Of a DNA stretch of 64,000 nucleotides, positions 1 through 9,824 are shown piece after piece; the stretch's first letter is position 1, and every line of letters starts with the position of its first letter. The translations under genes and the position numbers were made by a program. Below the pieces are notes generated by a model. That model made no database searches. It saw only the letters and a list, made by a program, of their open reading frames with translations, and was not told where the DNA came from. The stretch comes from Buttiauxella massiliensis (GTDB lineage: Bacteria; Pseudomonadota; Gammaproteobacteria; Enterobacterales; Enterobacteriaceae): positions 1 through 64,000 of the forward strand of contig NZ_LR722657.1 in assembly GCF_902500225.1 (NCBI RefSeq), written 5' to 3'.

Positions 1-90
1 GTCAGGGAGTCGGTAGAAATCTACAATACCCGGCGTCCGCATCTGTCGTTAAAATACAAAACGCCCGATGAAGTTCATCAGGCATTTTAA
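1..90 (+). CDS. IS3-family transposase OrfB, C-terminal fragment (DDE integrase)
   Basis: The last 29 codons of a transposase are present, ending in a stop. The residues YNTRRPHLSLKYKTPDEVH match the conserved C-terminal signature of IS3-family OrfB proteins (the retroviral-integrase-like catalytic half, after the last catalytic Glu). Only the tail is visible, so whether the full transposase is intact cannot be judged. The protein would act in cis on the IS ends to move the element by a copy-out/paste-in route. No frameshift is seen in the visible part. Confidence 0.85.
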   Translation, partial: VRESVEIYNTRRPHLSLKYKTPDEVHQAF

Positions 91-119
91 GGCTGAAAAG
101 TGTCAACCTATATCAGGAC
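1..119 (+). mobile_element. Right end of an IS3-family insertion sequence (truncated by window edge)
   Basis: The window opens inside the 3' end of an IS3-type transposase gene. After its stop codon comes about 30 bp of AT-rich sequence containing GTGTCAACCTATATCAGGAC. This looks like the terminal inverted repeat of an IS3-family element, where the transposase stop lies close to the end. The exact outer boundary and target duplication cannot be set because the left end is outside the window. The element sits between the gud locus and whatever lies upstream (yqcA in E. coli). Confidence 0.7.
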
Positions 120-148
120 TAGTCACCGGTTGTTTCAAAAATCGTGAA

Positions 149-277
149 CTATCCTCCAGCGCGTTGGACATACGCCATAAAGTGCTCAATAAATGCACGA
201 TAAACTTGTGTCATTGCACGGTGAGGCGTTTTAACTCCCTTCATATACTTTCCATCGGCTAAATAAAAACCGCAGGT
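149..277 (-). pseudogene. Orphan C-terminal coding remnant on the minus strand, unidentified
   Basis: On the minus strand, a 42-codon frame with protein-like composition ends in TAG. It contains DGKYMKGVKTPHRAMTQVYR and a helical tail. Its 5' side runs into an in-frame TGA, so it has no start codon and no upstream domain. It lies directly beside the IS end, as expected for a gene mostly lost after insertion. The pattern is loosely like the tail of a LysR-type regulator, but I do not recognise it firmly. It could also be a chance open frame. Confidence 0.35.
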
Positions 278-357
278 TCAGCATCACAAAAATACTGTGG
301 AACGGCCGATACCTCATTCTGATTACCCTACAAATGCAGTTCAGAATGAATGTAGCT

Positions 358-480
358 TCGCCCTTCATTCTTCAAGCTGCATTGTTGTTGGCTACGTTCG
401 CTCACCCGAATCACTTAGTTTACTAAGCTCATCGGGACTCGTTCTCTTGCCGCCGCGATGCAACTCGAATTATTTAGGGC
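358..480 (+). repeat. ERIC (IRU) element, copy 1, upstream of gudP
   Basis: An imperfect palindrome of about 125 bp with the central ERIC core (cacccgaatcacttagttt / actaagctcatcggga) and the outer arms cttcaagctgcat and gatgcaactcgaattattt. The same sequence recurs around 2.8, 4.3, 43.1 and 58.3 kb. It ends about 27 bp before the gudP start, so it is probably transcribed as part of the gudP leader or lies just beside its promoter. Confidence 0.85.
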
Positions 481-507
481 ATGAAAGTGAAAATTCAGGA
501 GTGCAAC

Positions 508-1869
508 ATGAATACAATTAGCCAGGCGGCGAGCGTTGCCGAAAAAAGGACCAACGCTCGTTATTGGATAGTAGTAATGCTCTTTATCGTCACCTCGTTT
601 AACTATGGTGACCGCGCCACGTTATCGATTGCCGGTTCAGAAATGGCAAAAGATATCGGCCTCGATCCGATTGGCATGGGTTATGTGTTTTCCGCGTTTT
701 CCTGGGCATATGTCATAGGGCAAATTCCCGGCGGCTGGTTGCTGGATAAATTCGGTTCAAAACGGGTTTATTTCTGGTCCATCTTTATCTGGTCGCTGTT
801 TACCTTGCTACAAGGTTTCGTTGATATCTTCAGTGGTTTTGGAATCATCATCGCGCTGTTTACGCTGCGCTTCCTGGTGGGCCTGGCCGAAGCACCTTCC
901 TTCCCCGGCAACAGCCGAATAGTCGCTGCGTGGTTCCCGGCACAGGAACGCGGCACGGCAGTTTCCATTTTTAACTCCGCACAGTATTTCGCGACGGTCA
1001 TCTTCGCGCCAATCATGGGTTGGCTGACGCATGAGGTGGGCTGGTCACACGTGTTCTTCTTCATGGGCGGGTTGGGCATCATCATCAGCTTTGTCTGGCT
1101 AAAAGTGATTCATGAGCCGAATAACCATCCGGGCGTTAACAAGAAAGAACTGGAATACATCGAAGAGGGCGGCGCGCTGATCAACATGGATCAGAAGAAG
1201 CCAAAAGAACATATCCCAATGGCGCAGAAGTGGGGCCAGATCAAACAGTTGATCGGATCACGCATGATGATTGGGATCTATATCGGCCAGTATTGCATTA
1301 ACGCCTTAACCTACTTCTTCATTACCTGGTTCCCGGTTTATCTGGTGCAGGAAAAGGGCATGTCGATTCTGAAAGCCGGTTTTGTTGCCTCAGTTCCGGC
1401 AGTGTGCGGGTTTGTCGGCGGTGTGCTTGGTGGTGTTATTTCCGACTGGCTGATGCGCCGCACCGGTTCGTTAAATATTGCGCGTAAAACGCCAATCGTA
1501 CTGGGGATGTTGCTCTCGGTCAGCATGGTGTTCTGTAACTACGTTGAATCAGAAATGATGGTTGTTGGCTTTATGGCGATGGCGTTCTTCGGCAAGGGCA
1601 TCGGTGCGCTGGGTTGGGCTGTGATGGCCGATACCGCACCAAAAGAAATCAGTGGCCTGAGCGGTGGCTTGTTCAATATGTTCGGTAATGTCTCCGGCAT
1701 CGTTACACCAATTGCTATCGGCTACATTGTCGGTACAACCGGTTCATTTAACGGTGCGCTGATTTACGTTGGGATCCACGCGGTTGTCGCGGTACTGAGC
1801 TACCTGGTCATTGTTGGCGATATCAAACGTGTTGAACTGAAACACGTCACGGTAGGACAATCATCATGA
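508..1869 (+). CDS. gudP: D-glucarate/galactarate MFS transporter GudP
   Basis: Inner-membrane major facilitator of the anion:cation symporter family that imports D-glucarate and galactarate with protons. The 453-residue protein has about 12 hydrophobic segments. It carries the family motifs [20 protein letters not shown] near the N-terminus and [19 protein letters not shown] in the C-terminal half. The start used here gives the E. coli-like N-terminus (M-N-T-I-S-Q-A-A-S) and has an AGGAG box 5 bp upstream; an in-frame ATG nine codons earlier lies in the ERIC element and is less likely. The stop overlaps the next start as ATGA, so gudX is translationally coupled. Confidence 0.96.
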   Translation: MNTISQAASVAEKRTNARYWIVVMLFIVTSFNYGDRATLSIAGSEMAKDIGLDPIGMGYVFSAFSWAYVIGQIPGGWLLDKFGSKRVYFWSIFIWSLFTLLQGFVDIFSGFGIIIALFTLRFLVGLAEAPSFPGNSRIVAAWFPAQERGTAVSIFNSAQYFATVIFAPIMGWLTHEVGWSHVFFFMGGLGIIISFVWLKVIHEPNNHPGVNKKELEYIEEGGALINMDQKKPKEHIPMAQKWGQIKQLIGSRMMIGIYIGQYCINALTYFFITWFPVYLVQEKGMSILKAGFVASVPAVCGFVGGVLGGVISDWLMRRTGSLNIARKTPIVLGMLLSVSMVFCNYVESEMMVVGFMAMAFFGKGIGALGWAVMADTAPKEISGLSGGLFNMFGNVSGIVTPIAIGYIVGTTGSFNGALIYVGIHAVVAVLSYLVIVGDIKRVELKHVTVGQSS

Positions 1870-2750
1870 ATACTCAGGCAAGCCCGGTTATTACTGATAT
1901 GAAAGTTATTCCTGTTGCGGGGAATGACAGCATGCTGCTGAATATCGGCGGCGCACATGGCGCCCTTTTCACCCGCAACATTGTGGTTCTTACCGATAAC
2001 GCTGGGCACACCGGCGTAGGTGAAGCACCCGGTGGCGAAGTGATTTACCAGACGCTGGACGCTGCGCGCGAGCTAAAAAAACGTTTCCCGGATGCACGCA
2101 TTACTGTTGACCCAAATGGCGCATGGCTGTTGGATGAAGCAATCGCATTATGCAAAGGGATGGGCTATGTGTTGACCTATGCCGAAGACCCATGCGGTGC
2201 GGAACAAGGCTATTCAGGCCGTGAAGTGATGGCTGAGTTCCGCCGCGCCACAGGCTTACCTGTCGCAACCAATATGATTGCCACCAACTGGCGCGAAATG
2301 AATCACGCCATCATGCTTAACGCAGTGGACATTCCGTTAGCCGACCCACATTTCTGGACACTCAGCGGAGCCGTTCGCGTCGCGCAGATGTGCGACGAAT
2401 GGGGGCTAACCTGGGGTTGTCACTCTAATAACCATTTCGATATTTCCCTGGCGATGTTTACCCATGTGGCTGCTGCTGCACCCGGTAAACCAACGGCTAT
2501 CGACACACACTGGATTTGGCAGGAAGGCGAGCAGCGCCTGACCAATTTCCCATTGCAAATCGTTAACGGCAAAATCGCCGTGCCAGATGCACCAGGCTTA
2601 GGTGTTGAGCTTGACTGGGAACAGGTGCAAAAAGCCCACGAGGTGTATAAATCTCTGCCGGGCGGCTCGCGCAACGATGCAACAGCGATGCAATATCTGG
2701 TACCGGGTTGGAAGTTTGATCGTAAACGCCCGGCATTTGGCCGCAACTAA
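1866..2750 (+). pseudogene. gudX: Glucarate dehydratase-related protein GudX with a large in-frame internal deletion
   Basis: A 294-residue enolase-superfamily protein that aligns with both ends of GudD but lacks about 150 residues in the middle. The N-terminal part ([18 protein letters not shown]…GVGEAPGGE) runs straight into the [17 protein letters not shown] segment. The lost block includes most of the capping domain and the first barrel strands, with the KxK catalytic lysines that GudD keeps as FKLKGG. The frame remains open and the C-terminal barrel residues ([25 protein letters not shown]) are well kept. GudX is about 446 residues in E. coli, where its activity is already weak. Dehydratase activity is very unlikely here. 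A structural or regulatory role with GudD cannot be excluded. Confidence 0.85.
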
Positions 2751-2751
2751 T

Positions 2752-2879
<128 letters not shown>

Positions 2880-2903
2880 TATGGATGAAAAGGAATAAGT
2901 AAC

Positions 2904-4238
2904 ATGACAACTTCAACACCCGCAGTTACTGCGATGCAGGTTATTCCCGTTGCAGGCCACGACAGCATGCTGATGAACCTGAGCGGCGCACACTCACCGT
3001 TTTTCACCCGTAATATTGTGATTATCAAAGATAACTCTGGCCATACGGGGGTGGGTGAAATTCCCGGTGGTGAAAAAATTCGCCAGACTCTGGAAGAGGC
3101 CGCCGCCCTGGTAATTGGCAAAACGCTGGGTGAGTATAAAAATATTCTCAACCTGGTGCGTGCCGAGTTTGCCGACCGTGATTCCGGTGGACGTGGTTTA
3201 CAGACTTTCGATTTGCGCACCACGATTCACGTCGTTACCGGCATTGAGTCCGCCATGCTGGACCTGCTGGGTCAGCATCTGGGCGTGAACGTGGCGTCTT
3301 TGTTGGGTGACGGGCAGCAGCGTAGCGAAGTCGAAATGCTGGGTTATCTTTTCTTTGTGGGCAATCGCAAACAAACTCCGCTGCCTTATCAGAGTCAGCC
3401 CGACGAGAAATGCGATTGGTACCGCATTCGCCATGATGAGGCCATGACACCTGATTCCGTCGTGCGTCTGGCAGAAGCAGCTTACGAGAAATATGGCTTC
3501 AACGATTTCAAACTCAAAGGCGGCGTATTAGCCGGGAGCGAAGAGGCCGAAGCGGTCACTGCGCTGGCAAAACGCTTCCCGCAGGCCCGTGTAACGCTTG
3601 ACCCAAATGGTGCCTGGTCGCTCGACGAAGCGATTAGCATAGGTAAGCAATTGCGTGGCGTTCTGGCGTATGCGGAAGACCCGTGCGGCGCTGAACAAGG
3701 TTATTCAGGCCGTGAAATTATGGCTGAATTCCGCCGTGCCACAGGCCTGCCAACTGCAACCAATATGATTGCCACCGACTGGCGTCAAATGGGCCACACG
3801 TTATCGCTGCAATCTGTAGATATTCCTTTGGCCGACCCGCATTTCTGGACCATGCAAGGTTCGGTACGCGTCGCGCAAATGTGCCATGAATTTGGCCTGA
3901 CCTGGGGCTCGCACTCCAATAACCACTTCGATATTTCACTGGCGATGTTCACTCACGTGGCCGCAGCCGCGCCAGGCAAAGTCACCGCCATCGACACCCA
4001 CTGGATCTGGCAGGAAGGCAACCAGCGCCTGACTAAGCAACCTTTCGAAATCAAAGGCGGCATGGTGCAGGTGCCAACAACACCAGGTTTGGGTGTAGAG
4101 CTGGATATGGATCAAGTGATGAAAGCGCATGAGCTTTACCAGCAGCACGGGCTTGGCGCGCGTGATGACGCCATGGCGATGCAGTACTTGATCCCAGAAT
4201 GGGCGTTCAATAATAAGCGCCCTTGTATGGTTCGTTAG
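2904..4238 (+). CDS. gudD: D-glucarate dehydratase
   Basis: Converts D-glucarate to 5-keto-4-deoxy-D-glucarate, the first step of glucarate catabolism, in the cytoplasm. The 444-residue protein is an intact member of the mandelate-racemase/enolase superfamily: capping domain about 1-150, then a (beta/alpha)7-beta barrel. Visible catalytic elements are FKLKGG (the KxK lysines), VTLDPNGAW and AEDPCGAEQ (metal-binding acids), and [12 protein letters not shown] (the His of the His-Asp pair). The start has an AAGGAATAAG ribosome site. It is the last gene of the gudP-gudX-gudD set and is close to full E. coli length (446). Confidence 0.97.
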   Translation: MTTSTPAVTAMQVIPVAGHDSMLMNLSGAHSPFFTRNIVIIKDNSGHTGVGEIPGGEKIRQTLEEAAALVIGKTLGEYKNILNLVRAEFADRDSGGRGLQTFDLRTTIHVVTGIESAMLDLLGQHLGVNVASLLGDGQQRSEVEMLGYLFFVGNRKQTPLPYQSQPDEKCDWYRIRHDEAMTPDSVVRLAEAAYEKYGFNDFKLKGGVLAGSEEAEAVTALAKRFPQARVTLDPNGAWSLDEAISIGKQLRGVLAYAEDPCGAEQGYSGREIMAEFRRATGLPTATNMIATDWRQMGHTLSLQSVDIPLADPHFWTMQGSVRVAQMCHEFGLTWGSHSNNHFDISLAMFTHVAAAAPGKVTAIDTHWIWQEGNQRLTKQPFEIKGGMVQVPTTPGLGVELDMDQVMKAHELYQQHGLGARDDAMAMQYLIPEWAFNNKRPCMVR

Positions 4239-4239
4239 T

Positions 4240-4364
4240 TTACCCGTCATACTTGAAGCTGCATCTGTGTTGGCTGTGTTCGCTCACCCTAATCGCTTAC
4301 TTGAGTAAGCTCATAGGGGTTTGCTCACTTGCCGCCTTGATGCAGCTCCCATTATTTAGGGTAA
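4240..4364 (+). repeat. ERIC (IRU) element, copy 3, between gudD and the glycerate kinase
   Basis: Full-length copy starting ttacccgtcatacttgaagctgc and ending cattatttagggtaa, with a slightly diverged core (caccctaatcgcttacttgagtaagctcatagg). It begins one base after the gudD stop codon and ends about 45 bp before the kinase start. Confidence 0.88.
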
Positions 4365-4408
4365 AATTCGCTCTCATATATCCCATCTTACATAGCGACG
4401 GACGGCAT

Positions 4409-5557
4409 ATGAAAATTGTCATCGCACCAGATTCTTACAAAGAGAGCCTCAGTGCTCTTGAGGTGGCGACACAGATTGAAGCCGGTTTTCGGGAAGTCTT
4501 TCCGAATGCTTGCTATGTAAAGGTGCCCGTCGCTGATGGAGGTGAGGGAACCGTAGAAGCGATGGTCGCCGCTACAAACGGTGAAATCATTGAAGTGGAT
4601 GTCACCGGGCCGTTGGGTGATCCGGTTCAGGCGTTTTACGGAATTTCTGGCGATAAACAGCAGGCTTTTATTGAAATGGCTGCGGCGAGTGGCCTTGAGC
4701 AGGTTCCACCTGAATTACGCAATCCACTCAATACCACGTCGTGGGGAACCGGTGAGCTGATTCGTTTTGCGCTCGATAGTGATGTGCAAAGTATCCTGAT
4801 TGGCATTGGTGGCAGCGCCACCAATGACGGAGGGATCGGTATGTTACAGGCACTTGGTGCACGCTTACTGGACAGCAATGGCGAATCTCTGGGGCTTGGG
4901 GGGCGGGAAGTGGCACGGCTCGCGAGCATTGATATTTCAGGCCTGGATAAACGGCTTAAAGAGTGCCGTATTGAAGTTGCGTGTGACGTTACCAATTTAC
5001 TAACCGGTGAAGAGGGCGCAACGGCGGTGTTTGGCCCACAAAAAGGTGCCACACCGGAGATGATTAGTGAGCTTGACCAGGCTCTGGATCACTATGCAAA
5101 AATTATCGCCCGAGACCTCGATATCGATGTGCTGACGCTTTCTGGCGGCGGTGCTGCGGGTGGCATGGGCGCGGCGCTGTACGCTTTTTGTGGAGCACAA
5201 TTGCGACAAGGCATTGATATAGTCACCGAAGCATTGAAACTTGATGAACTGGTGCGCGATGCAGATCTGGTGATTACCGGAGAAGGGCGTATCGACAGTC
5301 AGTCAATTCACGGCAAAGTACCGATTGGCGTGGCGAAAGTCGCGAAGCGCTACAACAAGCCAGTGATTGGCATTGCCGGTAGTTTAACGGCGGATGTTGG
5401 TGTGGTGTATGACCACGGCCTGGATGCCGTATTTAGTGTCTTATACAGCATCTGCACCCTGGAAGAAGCTCTGGATAATGCGGGAGATAATCTGCGTATG
5501 GCCGCGCGAAATATCGCCGCAACGCTTGCAATAGGTGGTGGATGTCGCCTGCGCTAA
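4409..5557 (+). CDS. garK: Glycerate 2-kinase (GarK/GlxK family)
   Basis: Phosphorylates D-glycerate to 2-phosphoglycerate and feeds the end product of glucarate/galactarate breakdown into glycolysis. The 382-residue protein begins MKIVIAPDSYKESLSA and carries ADGGEGTVEAM, GIGGSATNDGG, GPQKGA and VITGEGRIDSQ, all typical of the family. The chosen ATG gives the conserved N-terminus; the open frame extends upstream into an ERIC element. The last eight residues (I-G-G-G-C-R-L-R) and the stop are encoded by a REP palindrome. Its place directly after gudD ties it to the glucarate pathway. GarK and GlxK are hard to tell apart by eye; context favours the Gar/Gud role. Confidence 0.88.
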   Translation: MKIVIAPDSYKESLSALEVATQIEAGFREVFPNACYVKVPVADGGEGTVEAMVAATNGEIIEVDVTGPLGDPVQAFYGISGDKQQAFIEMAAASGLEQVPPELRNPLNTTSWGTGELIRFALDSDVQSILIGIGGSATNDGGIGMLQALGARLLDSNGESLGLGGREVARLASIDISGLDKRLKECRIEVACDVTNLLTGEEGATAVFGPQKGATPEMISELDQALDHYAKIIARDLDIDVLTLSGGGAAGGMGAALYAFCGAQLRQGIDIVTEALKLDELVRDADLVITGEGRIDSQSIHGKVPIGVAKVAKRYNKPVIGIAGSLTADVGVVYDHGLDAVFSVLYSICTLEEALDNAGDNLRMAARNIAATLAIGGGCRLR

Positions 5558-5624
5558 TCCACCAACAAAAACAAAACCTTCTGAAACCGCGTAGATCGGA
5601 TTAGCGCAAACGCTATCCGACATC
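5536..5624. repeat. BIME: two REP-like palindromes between convergent garK and barA
   Basis: The first palindrome has arms tggtggat and atccacca; the second has tcggat and atccga around a gcgcaaacgc centre. They lie tail to tail in the short space where garK and barA converge. The first overlaps the garK stop codon. Such elements often act as transcript 3' ends or gyrase sites. No strong U-tract is seen. Confidence 0.7.
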
Positions 5625-5637
5625 AACACGATATTTA

Positions 5638-8394
5638 TTAAAGCATCCGCTGTGCTTCTTTGGCGACATTGTTCATTTCATCAAGAAGCTCAAAGAGTTC
5701 AGGCTCAAGATCTTCTGGTTTCACGCCGCTACGCAGCTCATGCTCAATTGTTCGACACAAGTTTTTCAGCCGTGGCACGCCGCTGTAGCTACAACTGCCG
5801 TGAAGTTTGTGAATGATTTCGACCAGCTGTTCCGGATTTTCTCCCACCAATTGCTCTTCAACTTTGTTGCGCACTTCGGGCAAGAATGCCAACAGCATTT
5901 GCAGCATATCGCGTGCTAGATCCGGCTTGTTAGCCGCTTGTTGCAGCGCCAGTGCCCAATCCAGCGTCTGATTTGGATTGCTGATTTGCGGTGTAGTTTC
6001 TACATTTGCAACTAGCGCAGGGGCGGTGATTGCCCCCGGCTGATAACGCATCAGCAAACTATAAAGTTTTTTCTCTTCAATTGGTTTGGCAAGGTAGTCA
6101 TTCATTCCGGCGCTGAGCAGCTTCTCTTTTTGCCCCGCCATGGCGTGTGCTGTCACCGCAATTACCGGCGTTTGCTGGTGGTGTGGCATCTGGCGAATTA
6201 ACTCACAGGCGCGTATCCCATCCATTTCCGGCATCTGAATGTCCATCAGGATAATGTCTATCTGCATCTGTTTTGCACGCTCGATGGCCTGCACACCGCT
6301 GCCACACAGTTCGACGTTCTGCACATGATCTTCAAGCAATGCGCCAATCAGTTTCAGGTTGGCAGGGTTATCGTCAACCGCCATAACCGTAAGTGGGAGT
6401 TTCTTGTTTTCAATACTTTCAACCACAGTGGAGTTTGCATCAAAAGTGTGTTCAGCGAGTAGCGGCAACAGTCGGGTCGAGGTAATAGGTTTCAGCAGGC
6501 ACGCGGTCACCCCTTGTTTTTTAAGCGCCTCCGCATCGACTTGTGCATGACTTGGTAATGCGAAAATCAGGCAGTCAGTCATGGAGGCCGCTTTTGCAAG
6601 CTTCGGATTTAGCATGGTTAACGTGTCGTGGAACGTAACCGGAATACCGAGCAGCATAATATCGTAGTGACCTTCGGCAAGAGTCGAAAACGCCGGGCTG
6701 TAGACGACTTCGAGCGGAGTATTCGCCAGAATATTGAGCGTGCTTTGTGCCGCAGTGGCATTTTGTTCCACATAGGCAATGCGTTTCCCAGCCAGGTTTT
6801 CGGTTGAATAACCATCCAGAACTGCATTGGAATTCAAATCCAGGTTGATATAGAACCAGAAGGTTGAACCCTGATTTGGTTGGCTGTGGAAGGAAATATC
6901 CCCTCCCATTTCGGTAACCAGTTTCTGGGTAATAACCAGGCCCAGGCCGGTACCGCCGTGACGACGTGAAATGCTGGCATCAGCCTGACGAAACGCCTGG
7001 AATAAACGCGATTGTTCCTGCTCGGGAATACCGATGCCGGTATCGTGAATTCGCATTTCAACTTGTACTTTGTTATTGCCCTGCGAGCGTTTTTCGACCA
7101 CCAGGTCGATATTGCCGCTTTCGGTAAACTTAATCGCGTTGCCTACCAGATTCGTCACCACCTGCTGCAAGCGCAGTGGGTCTCCAATCACGTTATCCGG
7201 CACATCATTTTTGATATTAAGCGTTAGCTCCAGCCCTTTATCATGAGCCGAATGGGCAAGCAGAGTGACGACTTCATCGAGTGCATTACGCAGCGGGAAA
7301 GGAATGCTTTCAAGGATCAGTTTGCCCGCTTCCAGTTTTGAAAAATCGAGCACGTCATTAATGATTGTCAGCAGGTTATTAGCTGAACGTTCAATGGTAT
7401 GCAGGTGATCGCGCTGAGTGGCATTCAAATCCGTTTTCAGCGTCAAACGGGTAAAGCCAATCACGCCATTAAGCGGCGTGCGTAATTCGTGAGACATATT
7501 GGCAAGGAATTCAGACTTAATACGCGCCGCTTCCTGAGCGCGTTTCTTCGCCAGATCCAGCTCCACGTTTTGGATCTCCATCTGTTCGAGTGTTTCACGC
7601 AGATCGGAAGTGGCCTGGTCAATATTGTGCTGCATCTCTTCGTGATAAGCGGTGAGCGACATTGCCATCGAATTGATGCCATTTTTCAGCATATCTAATT
7701 CGCCGAGCATGAAACCTTCGACACGACTATCGAGCTGCCCGCGTCTTATCCTGTCGACGGTATTCACCATATTACGAATTGGCCCGGTGACATCACGCAT
7801 CAGACGGTAGGCAAACAGCATCGCAATACCGACGCAGAACAACATCATCAACGTCGAGATAAAAATTTCCCGATATTGCTGTAAACGCACGGATTTGAGA
7901 TCGAGCTCGATGGCGACATAGCCGAGCGTGTTACCTGCAGGTTTGGCATCGGTTACCTCGGATTCGTCCGGGGAGTAGCTCTCAGAAATAATCGGGGTAC
8001 GCAGAATAATCGAATCGCCGTGCCGCGAGATGCTTAAACTATGCGGCGGTTTTTCATTATTAGGTAGCTTCAGTGAAGCAGCATTTAGCTGATAATTAGA
8101 GGTAACAAACAGTTTGTTGTTTTCGTCGAACACTGAAATTGCTCGCACGATATCGGAATGACGGCGGTGCAACACGCTGACCAACTGTCGAATCGACTCT
8201 CGGCTGTGAAAGCTCATGCCATATTCACTCGCGACCGCCAGTGGCTCGATAATGTTGGCGCCAGAGTCTTCAAGCTGACGCTGCAAGTCGTTGTATCGAT
8301 GGACGACAAAAAAGATGCTGAGCAATAAACCGATCATTAATGTCGGCGCCAGAATCAGGATCATCATGCGTGCGCGCAGGCTGTAGTTGGTCAT
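5638..8394 (-). CDS. barA: Hybrid sensor histidine kinase BarA
   Basis: Inner-membrane tripartite sensor kinase that phosphorylates UvrY. With UvrY it drives CsrB/CsrC synthesis, so it acts upstream of the CsrA encoded near 61.4 kb. Order in the 918-residue protein: TM1 about 10-31, periplasmic domain to about 175, TM2 about 178-198, HAMP to about 255, a coiled stretch ([23 protein letters not shown]), HisKA with His302 in [10 protein letters not shown], a HATPase domain (DTGIGIP, GTGLGL), a receiver ([24 protein letters not shown]) and a C-terminal HPt ([12 protein letters not shown]). The start used matches the E. coli [11 protein letters not shown] terminus; the open frame continues 69 codons further upstream without support. 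It is divergent from rlmD with 60 bp between. Confidence 0.97.
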   Translation of the reverse strand: MTNYSLRARMMILILAPTLMIGLLLSIFFVVHRYNDLQRQLEDSGANIIEPLAVASEYGMSFHSRESIRQLVSVLHRRHSDIVRAISVFDENNKLFVTSNYQLNAASLKLPNNEKPPHSLSISRHGDSIILRTPIISESYSPDESEVTDAKPAGNTLGYVAIELDLKSVRLQQYREIFISTLMMLFCVGIAMLFAYRLMRDVTGPIRNMVNTVDRIRRGQLDSRVEGFMLGELDMLKNGINSMAMSLTAYHEEMQHNIDQATSDLRETLEQMEIQNVELDLAKKRAQEAARIKSEFLANMSHELRTPLNGVIGFTRLTLKTDLNATQRDHLHTIERSANNLLTIINDVLDFSKLEAGKLILESIPFPLRNALDEVVTLLAHSAHDKGLELTLNIKNDVPDNVIGDPLRLQQVVTNLVGNAIKFTESGNIDLVVEKRSQGNNKVQVEMRIHDTGIGIPEQEQSRLFQAFRQADASISRRHGGTGLGLVITQKLVTEMGGDISFHSQPNQGSTFWFYINLDLNSNAVLDGYSTENLAGKRIAYVEQNATAAQSTLNILANTPLEVVYSPAFSTLAEGHYDIMLLGIPVTFHDTLTMLNPKLAKAASMTDCLIFALPSHAQVDAEALKKQGVTACLLKPITSTRLLPLLAEHTFDANSTVVESIENKKLPLTVMAVDDNPANLKLIGALLEDHVQNVELCGSGVQAIERAKQMQIDIILMDIQMPEMDGIRACELIRQMPHHQQTPVIAVTAHAMAGQKEKLLSAGMNDYLAKPIEEKKLYSLLMRYQPGAITAPALVANVETTPQISNPNQTLDWALALQQAANKPDLARDMLQMLLAFLPEVRNKVEEQLVGENPEQLVEIIHKLHGSCSYSGVPRLKNLCRTIEHELRSGVKPEDLEPELFELLDEMNNVAKEAQRML

Positions 8395-8454
8395 GGGGTT
8401 CCGATATGGGACAATTGAAGCAATAGTTAATATTTTAAGAGAGCACTCAGGCTC

Positions 8455-9768
8455 ATGGCGCAATTCTACTCTGCAAAGCGACGGGTTACGACTCGTCAGA
8501 TCATAACCGTGACGGTTAATGACCTTGACCCATTTGGCCAGGGCGTTGCACGCCACAACGGTAAGGCGCTTTTTATCCAGGGCGCGCTGCCTGGTGAACA
8601 AGTCGAAATTACCATTACTGAAGATAAACGTAACTTTGCTCAGGCTAAAGTTAAGCGGCGTTTAAATGATAGCCCGCAACGTGTGACACCGCGTTGCCCG
8701 CATTTTAGTGTCTGTGGTGGCTGCCAGCAGCAGCACGCCAACATCGAACTACAACAGCAAGCGAAATCAAAGGCGCTGGCCCGCATGATGGGCGCGCGTG
8801 AAAATCCGGCGGTGGTGAACGAAATTATTTCTGGAACACCATGGGGTTATCGCCGCCGTGCGCGGTTAGGGTTGAATTACCAGCCTAAAACACAGACCTT
8901 ACAAATGGGGTTTCGCAAATCTCAGGACAGTGAGCTGGTGAATATTCACCATTGCCCGGTTCTGGCGCCCCAACTTGAAGCGTTACTGGAACCATTGCGC
9001 CAATGTTTGTCAGAATTAAAAGCGGTCAGGCGTTTAGGGCATGTTGAATTGGTCCATGCAGATAATGGCCCGCTCATGGTGCTGCGCCATTTAGATGCAC
9101 TACATGATGATGACCGACAAAAACTGGAACGCTTTTCGCATTCTCATGGCGTCACGCTGTATTTAGCGCCGGACAGTGAGACACTTACGGCCCTGGGTAA
9201 TGACGAACCTTGTTATCATTCAGACGGGCTACGCTTAACGTTCAGCCCACGGGATTTCATTCAGGTGAATGATGGCGTGAACCAGCAGATGGTCGCCCGA
9301 GCTATCGAGTGGCTGGATATTCAGCCAACTGACCGCGTACTTGATTTGTTCTGCGGAATGGGAAATTTTACGCTCCCACTCGCAATGCGTGCCGGAAGTG
9401 TCGTCGGGGTGGAAGGCGTTGCTGCGCTGGTCGCGAAAGGTGAATATAATGCACAATGTAATTCACTGAAAAATGTCACATTCTTCCATGAAAATCTTGA
9501 GGATGATGTGACTCGTCAACCCTGGGCTGCCCAAGGGTTTGACAAAATATTGCTCGACCCTGCACGAGCGGGGGCACCTGGTGTCATGCAGCATGTGATT
9601 GCACTCGCACCTGAGCGAGTGGTCTATGTTTCATGTAATCCGACGACACTTGCTCGTGATAGCGAGGCATTGCTGGAAGCAGGTTACCAACTGCGCCAAC
9701 TCGCCATGCTGGATATGTTCCCGCACACGGGGCACCTGGAGTCGATGGCGCTGTTTGAGCGAAATTAA
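8455..9768 (+). CDS. rlmD: 23S rRNA (uracil-1939-C5)-methyltransferase RlmD
   Basis: Methylates U1939 of 23S rRNA using S-adenosylmethionine. The 437-residue protein has an N-terminal TRAM domain (about 10-70), then a [4Fe-4S] cluster motif [13 protein letters not shown] with a fourth Cys further on (HHCPVLAP). The Rossmann methyltransferase domain follows, with [26 protein letters not shown] and the nucleophilic Cys in [13 protein letters not shown]. It is four residues longer than the E. coli protein. It precedes relA with a 56 bp gap, and the two may be co-transcribed. Confidence 0.97.
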   Translation: MAQFYSAKRRVTTRQIITVTVNDLDPFGQGVARHNGKALFIQGALPGEQVEITITEDKRNFAQAKVKRRLNDSPQRVTPRCPHFSVCGGCQQQHANIELQQQAKSKALARMMGARENPAVVNEIISGTPWGYRRRARLGLNYQPKTQTLQMGFRKSQDSELVNIHHCPVLAPQLEALLEPLRQCLSELKAVRRLGHVELVHADNGPLMVLRHLDALHDDDRQKLERFSHSHGVTLYLAPDSETLTALGNDEPCYHSDGLRLTFSPRDFIQVNDGVNQQMVARAIEWLDIQPTDRVLDLFCGMGNFTLPLAMRAGSVVGVEGVAALVAKGEYNAQCNSLKNVTFFHENLEDDVTRQPWAAQGFDKILLDPARAGAPGVMQHVIALAPERVVYVSCNPTTLARDSEALLEAGYQLRQLAMLDMFPHTGHLESMALFERN

Positions 9769-9824
9769 GTGGTTAAATCAAGTCGAGCAATTTGATTTTA
9801 GTACCCCACCGAAGAGGACGGACA

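Noticed and set aside
481-507. Longer GudP start at the upstream ATG
   Set aside because: The nine extra residues are not found in GudP proteins, and the AGGAG box is correctly placed for the downstream ATG.
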